Assembly: GCF_015689335.1 (NCBI RefSeq)
Contig: NZ_CP065053.1
Coordinates: 310,001-374,000 of the forward strand
Origin: Massilia antarctica
GTDB taxonomy: Bacteria; Pseudomonadota; Gammaproteobacteria; Burkholderiales; Burkholderiaceae_D
Length of the DNA: 64,000 nt
Direction: 5' to 3'
Shown here: positions 36,466 to 48,525 of the stretch, in pieces
Numbering within the stretch: the stretch's first letter is position 1
How the letters are laid out: each line of letters opens with the position of its first letter
Translations under genes and position numbers: made by a program
Notes under the pieces: model-generated
What the model was told of the DNA's origin: nothing
Seen by the model: only the letters and a program-made list of their open reading frames with translations
The model's database searches: none

Positions 36466-36651
36466 ATGAGCAAGTCTGCTCGCTACGAATGGCATGACCA
36501 GCAAGCGTCACTGAATGAACGGATGAAGGTTTTTTTGGAAAACCCGAATATGGAACAACTCGAAGCGGTGGTCGCGGAGATGCACGCGTATGCGGCCGCC
36601 GCGCGCTCGGGGAATATTGAGATTCCTACGCGGTGGGTGAGTTTTCACTAA
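36466..36651 (+). CDS. small hypothetical protein, 61 aa
   Basis: This short protein (MSKSARYEWHDQQASLNERM, ending IPTRWVSFH) has a strong ribosome binding site AAGGAGG five bases before the ATG at 36466. It has no membrane segment or signal; its middle forms an amphipathic helix (MEQLEAVVAEMHAYAAAARS). No family is recognised. It lies 93 bases after tetR and just before the split REPIN copy and IS4 element. The ribosome binding site makes it very likely expressed. Confidence 0.7.
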   Translation: MSKSARYEWHDQQASLNERMKVFLENPNMEQLEAVVAEMHAYAAAARSGNIEIPTRWVSFH

Positions 36652-36665
36652 GAGATACTACCCCA

Positions 36666-36708
36666 CCGTCGTTCCTGGCACTGCCAGAAACGACTTCCCG
36701 CGCAGGCG
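36666..36708. repeat. REPIN-like element copy C, left part (cut by IS4 element)
   Basis: It begins CCGTCGTT, holds an extra hairpin (CGTTCCTGGC/GCCAGAAACG) and continues into TTCCCGCGCAGGCG. There it is interrupted by the insertion sequence. The last ten bases, CGCGCAGGCG (36699-36708), are the target duplication. Confidence 0.8.
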
Positions 36709-38020
36709 CACTGCTGTCCGGAATAAAGTGGGTTGACAACGTTAAAAGGGTTGCAGGTATTGGTTTACGAGGGTTAACCTCTGTTTGCCAACTTAAAAAC
36801 CAAACCTGCAACATGTTCAGCATAACTACTTTTCAGCGTTTAATGAAGGGGCTCCCGCGAGGAACCTTCGCTCAACTAGTCGAACGGCACAATGCCGACA
36901 AATATTGCAAGAAGTTCGGGCATTGGGATCATCTCATTGCCATGCTCTACGCGCAGATCAGTGAGGCGAAGGGGTTGCGACCACTGGAGACTGGCTTCAA
37001 CAGTCATGTCGCGCATCACTACCATCTTGGTACGTCAGCGATCAAGCGCTCCACCTTGGCTGACGCCAATGAGAATCGATCTGACACGGTGTTTAGTGAT
37101 ACCGCTGCCTGGTTGATGGGGAAGGTGTCGCGTAAGCTGCGCCAGCAAAGCAATGATCTGATGTATTTGCTTGACTCCACCTCGTTGACGTTGAAGGGAC
37201 GGGAGTTTGAGAGGTGGACGCCCGAGAATAGCACTCGCAATACGCAAGGCTTGAAGCTGCACGTTTTGTATGATGCCCATGATGCAATCCCTGTCTGGCA
37301 CGACATTAGCCACCCCAACGTCAATGACGTTGAACGGGCAGTTGACGTACCGCTCGAAGCGAACGCGCTCTATGTATTTGACAAGGGCTATTGCGATTTC
37401 AATTGGTGGAAATCCATTGACGAGGCCAACGCGCGCTTTGTTACTCGTTTCAAGAACAACGCCGCTGTCAACGTCCTGCAGAAATCGGACATCCCTGCTG
37501 ATGATGCGCACATCGTGCTCAGCGACGAAATCGTTACTTTCAAGCACAAACGGCTCGGCGGAAAACGGATCAATCTCTACTTTGGGAAGCCTTTGCGCCG
37601 TGTCATCGTGGCGCGGCCGAACAAAGATACGCCCATCGTTCTGGCTACTAACGACTTCGACAGTAGTGCCATGGAAATTGCCCAGCACTACAAAAAGCGC
37701 TGGGCAATCGAGCTGTTCTTCAAATGGATCAAGCAGCACCTCAAGATCAAGCAGTTCCTCGGACGATCTGAAAATGCGGTCCGGATTCAGATACTTACCG
37801 CTCTCATCAGTTATTTGTTGGTTGCACTGTTCAACGAGTCCAACCGTGTGAAACGGACCCTGTGGGATTGCCTTTGCTTCGTCCGCGCAACCCTATTTCA
37901 ACGTACGGACACCGAAGATTTACATGATCGCCGACGACGACAAGCGGCGCACGAATTCGCAGAAATTCAAGGATGCCTCTTCTCGTGAGCGCGTCAAGAA
38001 AATTATTCCGGACGACAGTG
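36709..38020 (+). mobile_element. IS4-family insertion sequence, 1312 bp
   Basis: Terminal inverted repeats are CACTGCTGTCCGGAATAA on the left and CACTGTCGTCCGGAATAA on the right (reverse strand), 16 of 18 identical. The 10-bp direct repeat CGCGCAGGCG flanks it (36699-36708 and 38021-38030), typical for IS4. One full-length transposase frame fills it. The base composition is clearly lower in GC than the neighbours, a sign of recent arrival. It sits inside REPIN copy C. Confidence 0.94.
36813..37988 (+). CDS. IS4-family transposase
   Basis: This 391-residue DDE transposase has a DUF4372-type N-terminal domain (MFSITTFQRLMKGLPRGTFA, then KYCKKFGHWDHLIAMLYAQI). The catalytic core follows: first D in LYLLDSTSLTL-like LMYLLDSTSLTL, second D in YVFDKGYCDFNWW, and the Y2RE(K) region HYKKRWAIELFFKWIKQHLK with catalytic E. 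No stops or frameshifts are seen, so the element may be mobile. The ATG at 36813 follows the left inverted repeat by about 75 bases; upstream in-frame codons lie outside the element. Confidence 0.94.
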   Translation: MFSITTFQRLMKGLPRGTFAQLVERHNADKYCKKFGHWDHLIAMLYAQISEAKGLRPLETGFNSHVAHHYHLGTSAIKRSTLADANENRSDTVFSDTAAWLMGKVSRKLRQQSNDLMYLLDSTSLTLKGREFERWTPENSTRNTQGLKLHVLYDAHDAIPVWHDISHPNVNDVERAVDVPLEANALYVFDKGYCDFNWWKSIDEANARFVTRFKNNAAVNVLQKSDIPADDAHIVLSDEIVTFKHKRLGGKRINLYFGKPLRRVIVARPNKDTPIVLATNDFDSSAMEIAQHYKKRWAIELFFKWIKQHLKIKQFLGRSENAVRIQILTALISYLLVALFNESNRVKRTLWDCLCFVRATLFQRTDTEDLHDRRRRQAAHEFAEIQGCLFS

Positions 38021-38101
38021 CGCGCAGGCGGGAACCCAAGTTCGTCGAGTCGACTGTGACTACGGTACGGAATTGGGTTCCCGCCTGCGCGGGAACGACG
38101 G
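38021..38101. repeat. REPIN-like element copy C, right part
   Basis: This is the continuation of the element interrupted at 36708: CGCGCAGGCG (target duplication), GGGAACCCAAG, spacer, then the second arm TTGGGTTCCCGC to GGGAACGACGG. Joined to the left part without the insertion and one target copy, it restores a full element. Confidence 0.85.
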
Positions 38102-38120
38102 TCTTTAATTTTTAGGTTAC

Positions 38121-38163
38121 AAAAAAAAGCCCCGTTGACGCAGGCGTGAACGGGGCTTTTTTT
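38121..38163. terminator. bidirectional terminator after lpdA
   Basis: AAGCCCCGTT pairs with AACGGGGCTT around a 12-base loop, with eight A's on one side and seven T's on the other, so it can work in both directions. It ends the minus-strand pyruvate dehydrogenase operon 12 bases after the lpdA stop. Confidence 0.92.
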
Positions 38164-38174
38164 ATTTGCGGCGC

Positions 38175-39980
38175 TTACTTCTTGCGCACCGGCGGCAAGT
38201 CCGTGCACACGCCTTCATACACTTCCGCCGCCATGCCGATCGATTCGCCCAGGGTCGGATGCGGGTGAATCGTCTTGCCGATATCGATGCCATCGGCACC
38301 CATCTCGATCGCCAGCGCGATTTCCCCGATCATGTCGCCCGCATGCGTGCCGACGATGCCGCCACCGACAATGCGGTGCGTCTCGGCGTCGAACAGCAGC
38401 TTGGTAAAGCCCTCGTCGCGGCCATTGGCCACCGCGCGGCCGCTCGCGGCCCAGGGGAAGTGCCCCTTCTCCAGCTTGATGCCCTTCGCTTTCGCCTCGT
38501 CCTCGGTAATGCCGACCCATGCCACTTCCGGATCGGTGTAGGCCACCGATGGAATCACCTTGACGTCGAAGAAAGCCTTCTCGCCATGCGCCGCTTCGGC
38601 GGCGACGTGCGCTTCATGCACCGCCTTGTGCGCCAGCATCGGCTGGCCCACCAGGTCGCCGATGGCGAAGATATGCGGCACGTTGGTGCGCATTTGCGCG
38701 TCAACCGGAATGAAACCGCGGTCGGTGACCGTCACGCCAGCCTTGTCGGCCGCGATCTTGCCGCCGTTCGGGCTGCGGCCGACGGCAACGAGCACCATGT
38801 CGTAAATCTGCGGCTCGGGCGCGGTGACGCCGGCTTCCGCCGCTTCGAACGAGACCTTGATGCCCTCTTCCAGCGCTTCCACGGCCACCGTCTTGGTCTT
38901 GGTCATGACCTTGTCGAAGCGCTTCTCGTTGAACTTCTGCCAGACCTTGACCATGTCGCGGTCGGCGCCCTGCATCAGGCCATCGAGCATCTCGACCACG
39001 TCGATGCGGGCACCGAGGGTCGAGTAGACGGTGGCCATTTCCAGGCCGATGATGCCGCCGCCGATGACCAGCATGCGTTTCGGGATCTGGCGCAGTTCCA
39101 GCGCGCCGGTCGAATCGACGATGCGCGGATCTTTCGGCACGAACGGCAAATTGACGACAGCCGAACCGGCGGCAATGATCGCCTTCTGGAACTGGACTAC
39201 CTTCTTGCTGCCGTCGGCGGCGGTCACTTCGATGTGGTTGGCGCTGACGAACTGGCCGACACCCTGCACCACATTCACCTTGCGCATCTTGGCCATGCCC
39301 GCCAGGCCGGTGGTCATCTTGGTGATGACCTTGTCCTTGTAGGCGCGCAGCTGGTCGATGTCGACTTCCGGCTTGGCGAAGCTGATGCCGTGCTTGGACA
39401 TGGCTTGCGTTTCATCGATCACGGCGGCCACGTGCAGCAGCGCTTTCGATGGAATGCAGCCCACGTTCAGGCACACGCCGCCGAGCGACGCGTAACGCTC
39501 GATCAGCACCGTGTTCATGCCCAGGTCGGCCGAACGGAACGCCGCCGAATAGCCGCCGGGACCCGCACCCAGCACCATCATTTCGCATTCGATGTCGACC
39601 TTGCCGTCGTACTTGGCCATGACCGGCGCAGGGGCTGCGGCAACCGGCGCCGCAGGAGCCTGAGCTGCGGCTGGTACGGCTGGTGCGGCTGCTGCGGGAG
39701 CGGCAGCAGGTGCGGCAGCGGCAGGAGCCGCCGCTGCGTCACCGGCAACGTCCAGCACCAGCAGCATCGAGCCTTCGGCTATCTTGTCGCCCACCTTGAC
39801 CTTGATTTCCTTGACCACGCCGGCGTGGCTGGCAGGGATTTCCATGCTGGCCTTGTCGGATTCGACGGTGATCAGGGACTGGTCGACCTTGATCGTGTCG
39901 CCCACCTTGACCATCACTTCAATGACTTCGACTTCCTTGAAGTCGCCGATATTCGGTACTTTTACCTCGATTGTGCTCAT
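38175..39980 (-). CDS. lpdA: dihydrolipoyl dehydrogenase (E3) with N-terminal lipoyl domain
   Basis: This 601-residue protein is E3 of the pyruvate dehydrogenase complex, which reoxidises dihydrolipoamide with FAD and NAD+. An N-terminal lipoyl domain (about residues 1-80, lipoyl Lys in [10 protein letters not shown]) and an Ala/Pro linker precede the flavoprotein. The redox pair lies in [12 protein letters not shown] (Cys170, Cys175); [12 protein letters not shown] binds FAD and [11 protein letters not shown] near the end holds the catalytic His. Lipoyl-bearing E3 is known in Burkholderiales and Neisseria. Third gene of aceE-aceF-lpdA, 13 bases after aceF. Confidence 0.97.
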   Translation of the reverse strand: MSTIEVKVPNIGDFKEVEVIEVMVKVGDTIKVDQSLITVESDKASMEIPASHAGVVKEIKVKVGDKIAEGSMLLVLDVAGDAAAAPAAAAPAAAPAAAAPAVPAAAQAPAAPVAAAPAPVMAKYDGKVDIECEMMVLGAGPGGYSAAFRSADLGMNTVLIERYASLGGVCLNVGCIPSKALLHVAAVIDETQAMSKHGISFAKPEVDIDQLRAYKDKVITKMTTGLAGMAKMRKVNVVQGVGQFVSANHIEVTAADGSKKVVQFQKAIIAAGSAVVNLPFVPKDPRIVDSTGALELRQIPKRMLVIGGGIIGLEMATVYSTLGARIDVVEMLDGLMQGADRDMVKVWQKFNEKRFDKVMTKTKTVAVEALEEGIKVSFEAAEAGVTAPEPQIYDMVLVAVGRSPNGGKIAADKAGVTVTDRGFIPVDAQMRTNVPHIFAIGDLVGQPMLAHKAVHEAHVAAEAAHGEKAFFDVKVIPSVAYTDPEVAWVGITEDEAKAKGIKLEKGHFPWAASGRAVANGRDEGFTKLLFDAETHRIVGGGIVGTHAGDMIGEIALAIEMGADGIDIGKTIHPHPTLGESIGMAAEVYEGVCTDLPPVRKK

Positions 39981-39993
39981 CGCTGTGTCGTCC

Positions 39994-41337
39994 TTATAAC
40001 AAGGTCTTGCGCAGATCGGCCATCACTTCGGCCAGATAAGCGGTGAAGCGCGCGGCCATGGCACCGTCGATCACGCGGTGATCGTACGACAGCGACAGCG
40101 GCAGCATCAGGCGCGGCTGGAATGCCGCGCCGTCCCACACCGGCTTCATGGAGGACTTGGACAGGCCAAGGATCGCCACTTCCGGTGCGTTGATGATCGG
40201 CGTGAAGGCCGTGCCGCCAATGCCGCCGAGCGACGAGATGGTGAAGGTCGCGCCCTGCATGTTGGCGGGACTGAGCTTGCCGTCGCGCGCCTGGGCCGAC
40301 AGCTCACCCATTTCGACGGCGATCTGCGAGATCGATTTCTTGTCGGCGTCCTTGATGACCGGGACCATCAGGCCGTTCGGGGTGTCGGCCGCGAAGCCGA
40401 TGTTGTAGTACTGCTTGAGAATCAGGTTGGCGCCGGTGGCGTCGATCGATGCATTGAACGCCGGGTACTTCTTGAGCGCGGCGACGCTGGCCTTGATCAC
40501 GAAAGCGAGCATGGTCAGCTTGACGGTCGACTTGGACTTGGCCAGAGCGGCGTTCGAATCGACGCGGAACTGTTCGAGGTCGGTCACGTCGGATTCGTCG
40601 AACTGCGTCACGTGCGGGATCATCACCCAGTTGCGGTGCAGGTTCGGGCCGCTGATTTTCTTGATGCGCGACAGCGGCAGCAGTTCGGTCGGGCCGAATT
40701 TGCTGAAGTCGAGCGATGGCCATGGCAGCAGGTCCAGACCCACGCCGGAACCGCCGCCGGACGCCTTGCTGCCGTTGCCCGGCGACTCGCTCGCGAGCAC
40801 GCCCTTGACGAAGTTCTGCACGTCTTGCTGGGTGATGCGGCCTTTCGGTCCGCTGCCGGCCACGCGCAGCAGATCGACGCCGAGTTCGCGCGCGAACTTG
40901 CGGATCGATGGCGAGGCGTGGGCCTTGGCGTTCGATTGGGCTGGTGCGGCTGCTGCCGCTGGTGCAGGGGCTGCGGCCGGTGCCGGTGCTGCTGCCGGAG
41001 CGGCGGCCGGTGCGGCAGCAGGCGCCGGAGCGGCTGCTTGCGCTGCTGCTGGTGCTGCTGCGGCAGGTGCGGCAGGTGCGGCAGGTGCGGCAGCCGCATC
41101 ATCGCTTTCGAGGATCAGCAACAGCGCGCCTTCGGCGACCTTGTCACCGACCTTGATTTTGAGTTCCTTGACCACGCCTGCGTGGCTGGATGGGATCTCC
41201 ATGCTGGCCTTGTCGGATTCGACCGTGATCAGCGACTGGTCGACTTTGATGGTGTCGCCCGGCTTGACCATCAGTTCGATGACTTCGACTTCCTTGAAGT
41301 CGCCGATGTCCGGGACTTTGACTTCCACAATGCTCAT
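39994..41337 (-). CDS. aceF: pyruvate dehydrogenase E2, dihydrolipoyllysine-residue acetyltransferase
   Basis: This 447-residue core protein of the pyruvate dehydrogenase complex transfers the acetyl group from lipoamide to CoA. It has one lipoyl domain (about 1-78, [12 protein letters not shown]), a long Ala/Pro linker (about 80-140) and an E3/E1-binding domain ([20 protein letters not shown]). The catalytic domain ends in [15 protein letters not shown] (active-site His). E. coli E2 has three lipoyl domains, this one has one, and the lipoyl domain on E3 adds another. CGGAGT precedes the ATG. Confidence 0.97.
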   Translation of the reverse strand: MSIVEVKVPDIGDFKEVEVIELMVKPGDTIKVDQSLITVESDKASMEIPSSHAGVVKELKIKVGDKVAEGALLLILESDDAAAAPAAPAAPAAAAPAAAQAAAPAPAAAPAAAPAAAPAPAAAPAPAAAAAPAQSNAKAHASPSIRKFARELGVDLLRVAGSGPKGRITQQDVQNFVKGVLASESPGNGSKASGGGSGVGLDLLPWPSLDFSKFGPTELLPLSRIKKISGPNLHRNWVMIPHVTQFDESDVTDLEQFRVDSNAALAKSKSTVKLTMLAFVIKASVAALKKYPAFNASIDATGANLILKQYYNIGFAADTPNGLMVPVIKDADKKSISQIAVEMGELSAQARDGKLSPANMQGATFTISSLGGIGGTAFTPIINAPEVAILGLSKSSMKPVWDGAAFQPRLMLPLSLSYDHRVIDGAMAARFTAYLAEVMADLRKTLL

Positions 41338-41384
41338 AGCGTTTACTCCGTTCTTATTCGTTTAGTCGCGCGACGGCTCACCGC

Positions 41385-41416
41385 ACTTGGGTTCCCGCCT
41401 GCGCGGGAACCCAAGT
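41385..41416. repeat. short palindrome between aceE and aceF, REPIN-like arm D
   Basis: ACTTGGGTTCCCGC and GCGGGAACCCAAGT form a perfect 14-bp stem around CTGC. It is one hairpin unit of the dispersed palindromic family, mirrored outward. As it lies in the aceE-aceF message, the mRNA will carry a very stable hairpin there. Confidence 0.85.
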
Positions 41417-41445
41417 CAAGCGCGGGGCCGGAACGCCGGGCAAAG

Positions 41446-44142
<2,697 letters not shown>

Positions 44143-44233
44143 TGATGCGTCTCCTTTGTTAGTGCCCTACCCGATCGACATCGACGGCGGACGTTTTGCT
44201 GATTATTTACCAATACCCAAATTTAGTGGAGCA

Positions 44234-44262
44234 ATTCTAACAGTAGTTTTCCGCTTTTTCAA
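44234..44262 (-). promoter_or_regulatory. promoter of the aceE-aceF-lpdA operon
   Basis: On the minus strand, TTGAAA (44257-44262), a 17-base spacer and TAGAAT (44234-44239) make a good sigma-70 promoter, about 90 bases before the aceE ATG. A 10-bp palindrome, CGATATATCG, lies just upstream of the -35. Confidence 0.72.
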
Positions 44263-44302
44263 ATAGCGATATATCGTTTCATATTATGGGATTTGACTTG
44301 AC

Positions 44303-44319
44303 GTGAACGTAAAGTTCAC
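44303..44319. promoter_or_regulatory. inverted repeat between aceE and folD, candidate operator
   Basis: GTGAAC-N5-GTTCAC is a perfect palindrome between the two divergent genes. A weak folD promoter may use TATAAT at 44386-44391; no good -35 is seen. The binding protein is unknown. The rest of the 300-base region shows nothing else. Confidence 0.5.
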
Positions 44320-44442
44320 CTTTCCTTCAAGGCAAGAGTATGGGTAGTTCCGGGGATTTGGGGCACGCGATAGCAGCAGTGGCTTTATAATCCCGCTTTT
44401 GTCCCACGCTTTTCTCCCCCACTCTTTTCCCGGCTAAAAATC

Positions 44443-45288
44443 ATGTCCGCTCAACTGATCGATGGTGTTCTCCTCTCCCAACAATTACGCGCAGAAATCA
44501 AGCAGCGCGCCAGTGTCCTGACCGCCAAGGGCAAGCAGCCCGGGCTGGCAGTGATTTTGGTGGGAGAAGATCCGGCCAGCCACGTGTACGTGCGCAACAA
44601 GGTCAAGGCGTGCGCGGACGTGGGCTTTCATTCGATCCTGGAAAAGTACGATGCCGACCTGACCGAAGCGGCCCTGCTCGACCGCATCGCTAGCCTGAAC
44701 AGCGACCCGGCGATCCACGGCATCCTGGTACAGATGCCGCTGCCCAAGCACATCAATCCGAACAAGGTGATCGAGGCGATCTCCACCACCAAGGATGTGG
44801 ACGGCTACTCGGTGCTCAGCGCCGGCGAACTGATGACCGGCCTGCCGGGTTTCCGCCCGTGCACGCCGTATGGCTGCATGAAATTGATCGAAAGCACCGG
44901 TTACGACTTGCGCGGCAAGCACGCGGTCGTCATCGGCCGCAGCAACACGGTCGGTAAGCCAATGGCGCTGCTGCTCTTGCAAGCGAACGCCAGCGTGACC
45001 ATATGCCATAGTGCGACCCCGGACCTGGCTTACCACACGCGCCAGGCCGACGTGGTCGTGGCCGCCGTGGGGCGCCGCAACACCTTGACCGCCGACATGG
45101 TCAAACCCGGTGCGATCGTGATCGATGTGGGCATGAACCGCGACGATAACGGCAAACTGTGTGGCGATGTCGATACCGCGGCGGTGCGCGAGGTGGCCTC
45201 GCACATCACGCCCGTGCCGGGCGGCGTGGGGCCGATGACGATTACCATGCTGCTGATGAACACGGTCGAAGCGGCCGAGCGCGGCTAA
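44443..45288 (+). CDS. folD: bifunctional methylenetetrahydrofolate dehydrogenase/cyclohydrolase
   Basis: This 281-residue FolD interconverts methylene-, methenyl- and formyl-tetrahydrofolate using NADP+. Signatures are [14 protein letters not shown] (with the catalytic Lys in this block), [13 protein letters not shown] and [19 protein letters not shown], with [13 protein letters not shown] at the end. It is divergent from aceE. A small hairpin with 7-bp arms (45296-45314) lies between it and prlC and may be an attenuator or processing site. Confidence 0.97.
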   Translation: MSAQLIDGVLLSQQLRAEIKQRASVLTAKGKQPGLAVILVGEDPASHVYVRNKVKACADVGFHSILEKYDADLTEAALLDRIASLNSDPAIHGILVQMPLPKHINPNKVIEAISTTKDVDGYSVLSAGELMTGLPGFRPCTPYGCMKLIESTGYDLRGKHAVVIGRSNTVGKPMALLLLQANASVTICHSATPDLAYHTRQADVVVAAVGRRNTLTADMVKPGAIVIDVGMNRDDNGKLCGDVDTAAVREVASHITPVPGGVGPMTITMLLMNTVEAAERG

Positions 45289-45359
45289 ACCCGCAGCTTG
45301 CCGGCGCGGCAAGCCGACGCGCCTGACAATTTAATTGAAAACGACATGAGGAAAACACG

Positions 45360-47444
45360 ATGACGACCGATACCAGCAATCCCCTGCTCGATTTCAGCGA
45401 CCTGCCACGTTTTAATGACATCAAGCCGGAGCATGTCACGCCGGCTATCGACCAGCTGATCGCGCATGCGAGCGCGGTCGTGGCCGAGCTCGAAGCGCCC
45501 AGCGACGACGTAACGTGGGACAACTTTGTCATCCCGCTCGAAGAAGCGACCGAACAGCTGGGCCGCGCCTGGGGCGTGGTCAGCCACCTCAACAACGTGA
45601 TGGACACGCCCGAACTGCGTGCCACCTACAACGACAACCAGCCGAAAGTGACCGAATTCTGGACCGCGCTGGCCCAGAACGAAGCCTTGTTCGCGAAATA
45701 CAAGGCGGTCCGCGCCAGCAGCGCCTATGACGCGCTGTCGCCGGCGCGCAAGCGCATCGTCGAAAACGCCCTGCGCGACTTCCGCCTGGGCGGCGCCGAA
45801 TTGCCCGAGTCTAAAAAAGAGCGCTTCGCTGAAATCCAGGAACAGCACGCGAGCATCTCGACCCGTTTCTCGGAAAACGTGCTCGACGCCACCAACGACT
45901 ACAAGCTCATGGTCGACGATGAGGCCGACCTGGCCGGCCTGCCGGACGACGTCAGGCAGGCGGCGCGCGCCGCCGCCGAGAAGGATGGCAAGGCTGGCTG
46001 GGAGTTCACCCTGCACTTCCCCTCCTACTTCCCGATCCTGCAATTTGCCGACAAGCGCGAGTTGCGCGAAACGATTTACCGCGCCAGCTCCACGAAAGCG
46101 TCGGAACTGGGCACCGTGTTCAGCGAGCTCGAAAAGTGGGATAACAGCAGCAACATCGCCAGTTTGCTGAAATTGCGCGATGAAGAAGCCAAATTGCTCG
46201 ACTATCGCAATTTCGCCGAAGTCTCGCTGGTGCCGAAGATGGCCCAGAGCCCCGAGCACGTGATCGAATTCCTGGAAGACCTGGCACGCCGCGCGCGTCC
46301 GTTCGCCGAGCAAGACCTGGCCGAACTGCGCGCCTTCGCCAGGGATGAACTGGGTATCGAGCAGGTCGAAGCCTGGGACCTGACCTACGCCTCTGAAAAA
46401 CTGCGCGAGCGCCGCTATGCCTTTTCGGCCCAGGAAGTGAAGGAATACTTCCCCGAGCCGAAAGTCGTGGACGGCCTGTTCCGCCTGGTGCAAAGCCTGT
46501 TCTCGGTCCGGATCTTGCCCGACACGGCCGCCGTCTGGCATCCGGACGTGCGTTTCTTCCGCATCGAGCGCGACGGCAAGCTGGTCGGCCAGTTCTACCT
46601 CGACCTGTACGCGCGCAGCGGCAAGGGCGGCGGCGCCTGGATGGACGACGCGCGCGGACGCCGCCTGCAAACCGGCGGTACCCTGCAAACGCCAGTGGCC
46701 TACCTGACCTGCAACTTCACGCCGCCGGCCACGGTCGACGGCCAGTTGCAGAGCTCGCTGTTCACACACGACGAAGTGACCACCCTGTTCCACGAATTTG
46801 GCCATGGTTTGCATCATATGCTGACCCAGGTCGATGAAATCGCCGTGTCCGGCATTTCCGGAGTGGAGTGGGACGCGGTCGAGCTGCCATCGCAATTCAT
46901 GGAAAATTTTTGCTGGGAATGGGATGTGCTGCAACACATGACCGCCCACGTGAAGACGGGCGAGCCGCTGCCGCGCGCGCTGTACGACAAGATGTTGGCC
47001 GCCAAGAACTTCCAGTCCGGCCTGCAAACCCTGCGCCAGGTGGAGTTTTCCCTGGTCGACATGCACCTGCACTACGACTTCGATCCGGCCAGCGCGCAAA
47101 CGGTGCAGGAATTGATCAACGATGTGCGCCAGAAGTTTTCGGTCATGATGCCGCCCGCATTTAACCGTTTCCAACACTCTTTCGGACATATTTTTGCCGG
47201 AGGGTACGCCGCCGGTTACTATAGCTACAAGTGGGCTGAAGTATTATCCGCCGACGCTTACGCCGCCTTTGAAGAAGCGGTCGAGGCGGGAGGCGGAGCC
47301 CTGTCCGAAGAAACCGGTAAACGCTTCCAGCAAGAGATACTGGCCGTCGGCGGTTCGCGCCCCGCGCTCGAATCGTTCAAGGCCTTCCGCGGCCGCGAGC
47401 CCAGTATCGATGCGCTGTTGCGCCACAGCGGCATGCAGTCCTGA
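45360..47444 (+). CDS. prlC: oligopeptidase A, M3 family
   Basis: This 694-residue cytoplasmic zinc peptidase of the M3 (thimet) family degrades short peptides and cleaved signal peptides. The zinc motif HEFGHGLHHML is followed about 25 residues later by the third-ligand region (GVEWDAVELPSQFMENFCWE). The C-terminal block GHIFAGGYAAGYYSYKWAEV is typical for OpdA/PrlC. The GAGGAAAACACG before the ATG serves as ribosome binding site. It is followed 26 bases later by the glutaredoxin-like gene. Confidence 0.95.
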   Translation: MTTDTSNPLLDFSDLPRFNDIKPEHVTPAIDQLIAHASAVVAELEAPSDDVTWDNFVIPLEEATEQLGRAWGVVSHLNNVMDTPELRATYNDNQPKVTEFWTALAQNEALFAKYKAVRASSAYDALSPARKRIVENALRDFRLGGAELPESKKERFAEIQEQHASISTRFSENVLDATNDYKLMVDDEADLAGLPDDVRQAARAAAEKDGKAGWEFTLHFPSYFPILQFADKRELRETIYRASSTKASELGTVFSELEKWDNSSNIASLLKLRDEEAKLLDYRNFAEVSLVPKMAQSPEHVIEFLEDLARRARPFAEQDLAELRAFARDELGIEQVEAWDLTYASEKLRERRYAFSAQEVKEYFPEPKVVDGLFRLVQSLFSVRILPDTAAVWHPDVRFFRIERDGKLVGQFYLDLYARSGKGGGAWMDDARGRRLQTGGTLQTPVAYLTCNFTPPATVDGQLQSSLFTHDEVTTLFHEFGHGLHHMLTQVDEIAVSGISGVEWDAVELPSQFMENFCWEWDVLQHMTAHVKTGEPLPRALYDKMLAAKNFQSGLQTLRQVEFSLVDMHLHYDFDPASAQTVQELINDVRQKFSVMMPPAFNRFQHSFGHIFAGGYAAGYYSYKWAEVLSADAYAAFEEAVEAGGGALSEETGKRFQQEILAVGGSRPALESFKAFRGREPSIDALLRHSGMQS

Positions 47445-47470
47445 AAGACCGTGCCAGCAGGAGAATTGTA

Positions 47471-48091
47471 ATGACAGCAACAAAAATGATGACTGGCACG
47501 ATGATGGCACTGCTGCTGTGCGCGGGCGGCGCCGCTGCACAGCAGATGTACAAATGGGTCGATGCCTCGGGCAAGGTCACGTTCAGCGACCAGCCGCCGC
47601 CGGCCAACACCAAGCCGGTGGAAATCAAGGCCGGCGCCGGCGGCTCGGCCAGCGTGCAACTGCCATATGCATTGGCGCAGGCGGTGCGCGCGCATCCGGT
47701 GGTGCTCTACACACGCGCCAAGTGCAATTTTTGCGACCAGGCGCGTACTTTCTTGAAAGAGCGCGGCATTCCGTTTGCCGAGAAAACCGTGCAAACCGCT
47801 TCCGACGAAGCCAAGCTCAAGGAAGCGGGCAGCGATGGCCGCTTGCCATTCATCAAGGTTGGCCGTGCCAAGTCGACTGGCTTTGAATCCGGCGCATGGA
47901 ATACCATGCTGACCGAGGCTGCGTATCCGGAAAAGAAAATCCTGCCGTCGAACTACCAGTACCCACAACCGACCTCGGCAGCACCGCCGGAGCCGGTGGT
48001 GCCGAAAGCCGATGACAATGCCAAGAATGTCGACGACGCCAGGCGGGCGCCGAAGCAGGAAAAGACGCCGCCTTCCGACTTCGTGTTCTGA
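47471..48091 (+). CDS. exported DUF4124-glutaredoxin fusion protein
   Basis: This 206-residue protein has a signal peptide (MTATKMMTGTMMALLLCAGG). A DUF4124 segment (QQMYKWVDASGKVTFSDQPP), often found at the start of periplasmic proteins, precedes a glutaredoxin fold (about residues 75-150, VVLYTRAKCNFCDQARTFLK, with the CNFC dithiol; LPFIKVG as the cis-Pro part). The tail is Pro/Lys-rich. It likely takes part in thiol exchange in the periplasm. AGGAG precedes the start. Head of a short run with holC. Confidence 0.88.
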   Translation: MTATKMMTGTMMALLLCAGGAAAQQMYKWVDASGKVTFSDQPPPANTKPVEIKAGAGGSASVQLPYALAQAVRAHPVVLYTRAKCNFCDQARTFLKERGIPFAEKTVQTASDEAKLKEAGSDGRLPFIKVGRAKSTGFESGAWNTMLTEAAYPEKKILPSNYQYPQPTSAAPPEPVVPKADDNAKNVDDARRAPKQEKTPPSDFVF

Positions 48092-48099
48092 GCACGCCG

Positions 48100-48525
48100 A
48101 TGACGCGAATCGATTTCCATACCAACATCCCGGACAAGCTGAGCTACGCCTGCCGGCTGGCGCGCAAGGCCTATGCCAGCCGCGCCAGGGTGGTGCTGCT
48201 GGCCGAGGATACGGCCCAGGCGGCGGCGCTGGATGCGGCCCTGTGGACCTTGTCGGAAACCGATTTCCTGCCGCATGTGATGGCCAGCGACCCGCTGGCC
48301 GCGCACACGCCCATCATCATCACCGACCGCGACGATGCCGAGCTGCCGCATTACGACATGCTGGTGAACCTGACGCGGGCCACGCCGGCCCAGCTCGGGC
48401 GTTTCCAGCGCGTGTTCGAAATCATTTCCACCGATGACAGCGACGCTGCCGCCGGGCGCAAGCGTTACGTCGCCTACAAGCAGCAATCCTATCCACTGAC
48501 CCACTTCGTCGCAGGCCAGTCATGA
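48100..48525 (+). CDS. holC: DNA polymerase III subunit chi
   Basis: This 141-residue protein matches HolC: MTRIDFHTNIPDKLSYACRL, LLAEDTAQAAALDAALWTLS and FLPHVMASDPLAAHTPIIIT. Chi links the clamp loader with single-stranded DNA binding protein. It is eight bases after the glutaredoxin-like gene and overlaps the next gene by four bases (ATGA at 48522). Confidence 0.95.
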   Translation: MTRIDFHTNIPDKLSYACRLARKAYASRARVVLLAEDTAQAAALDAALWTLSETDFLPHVMASDPLAAHTPIIITDRDDAELPHYDMLVNLTRATPAQLGRFQRVFEIISTDDSDAAAGRKRYVAYKQQSYPLTHFVAGQS

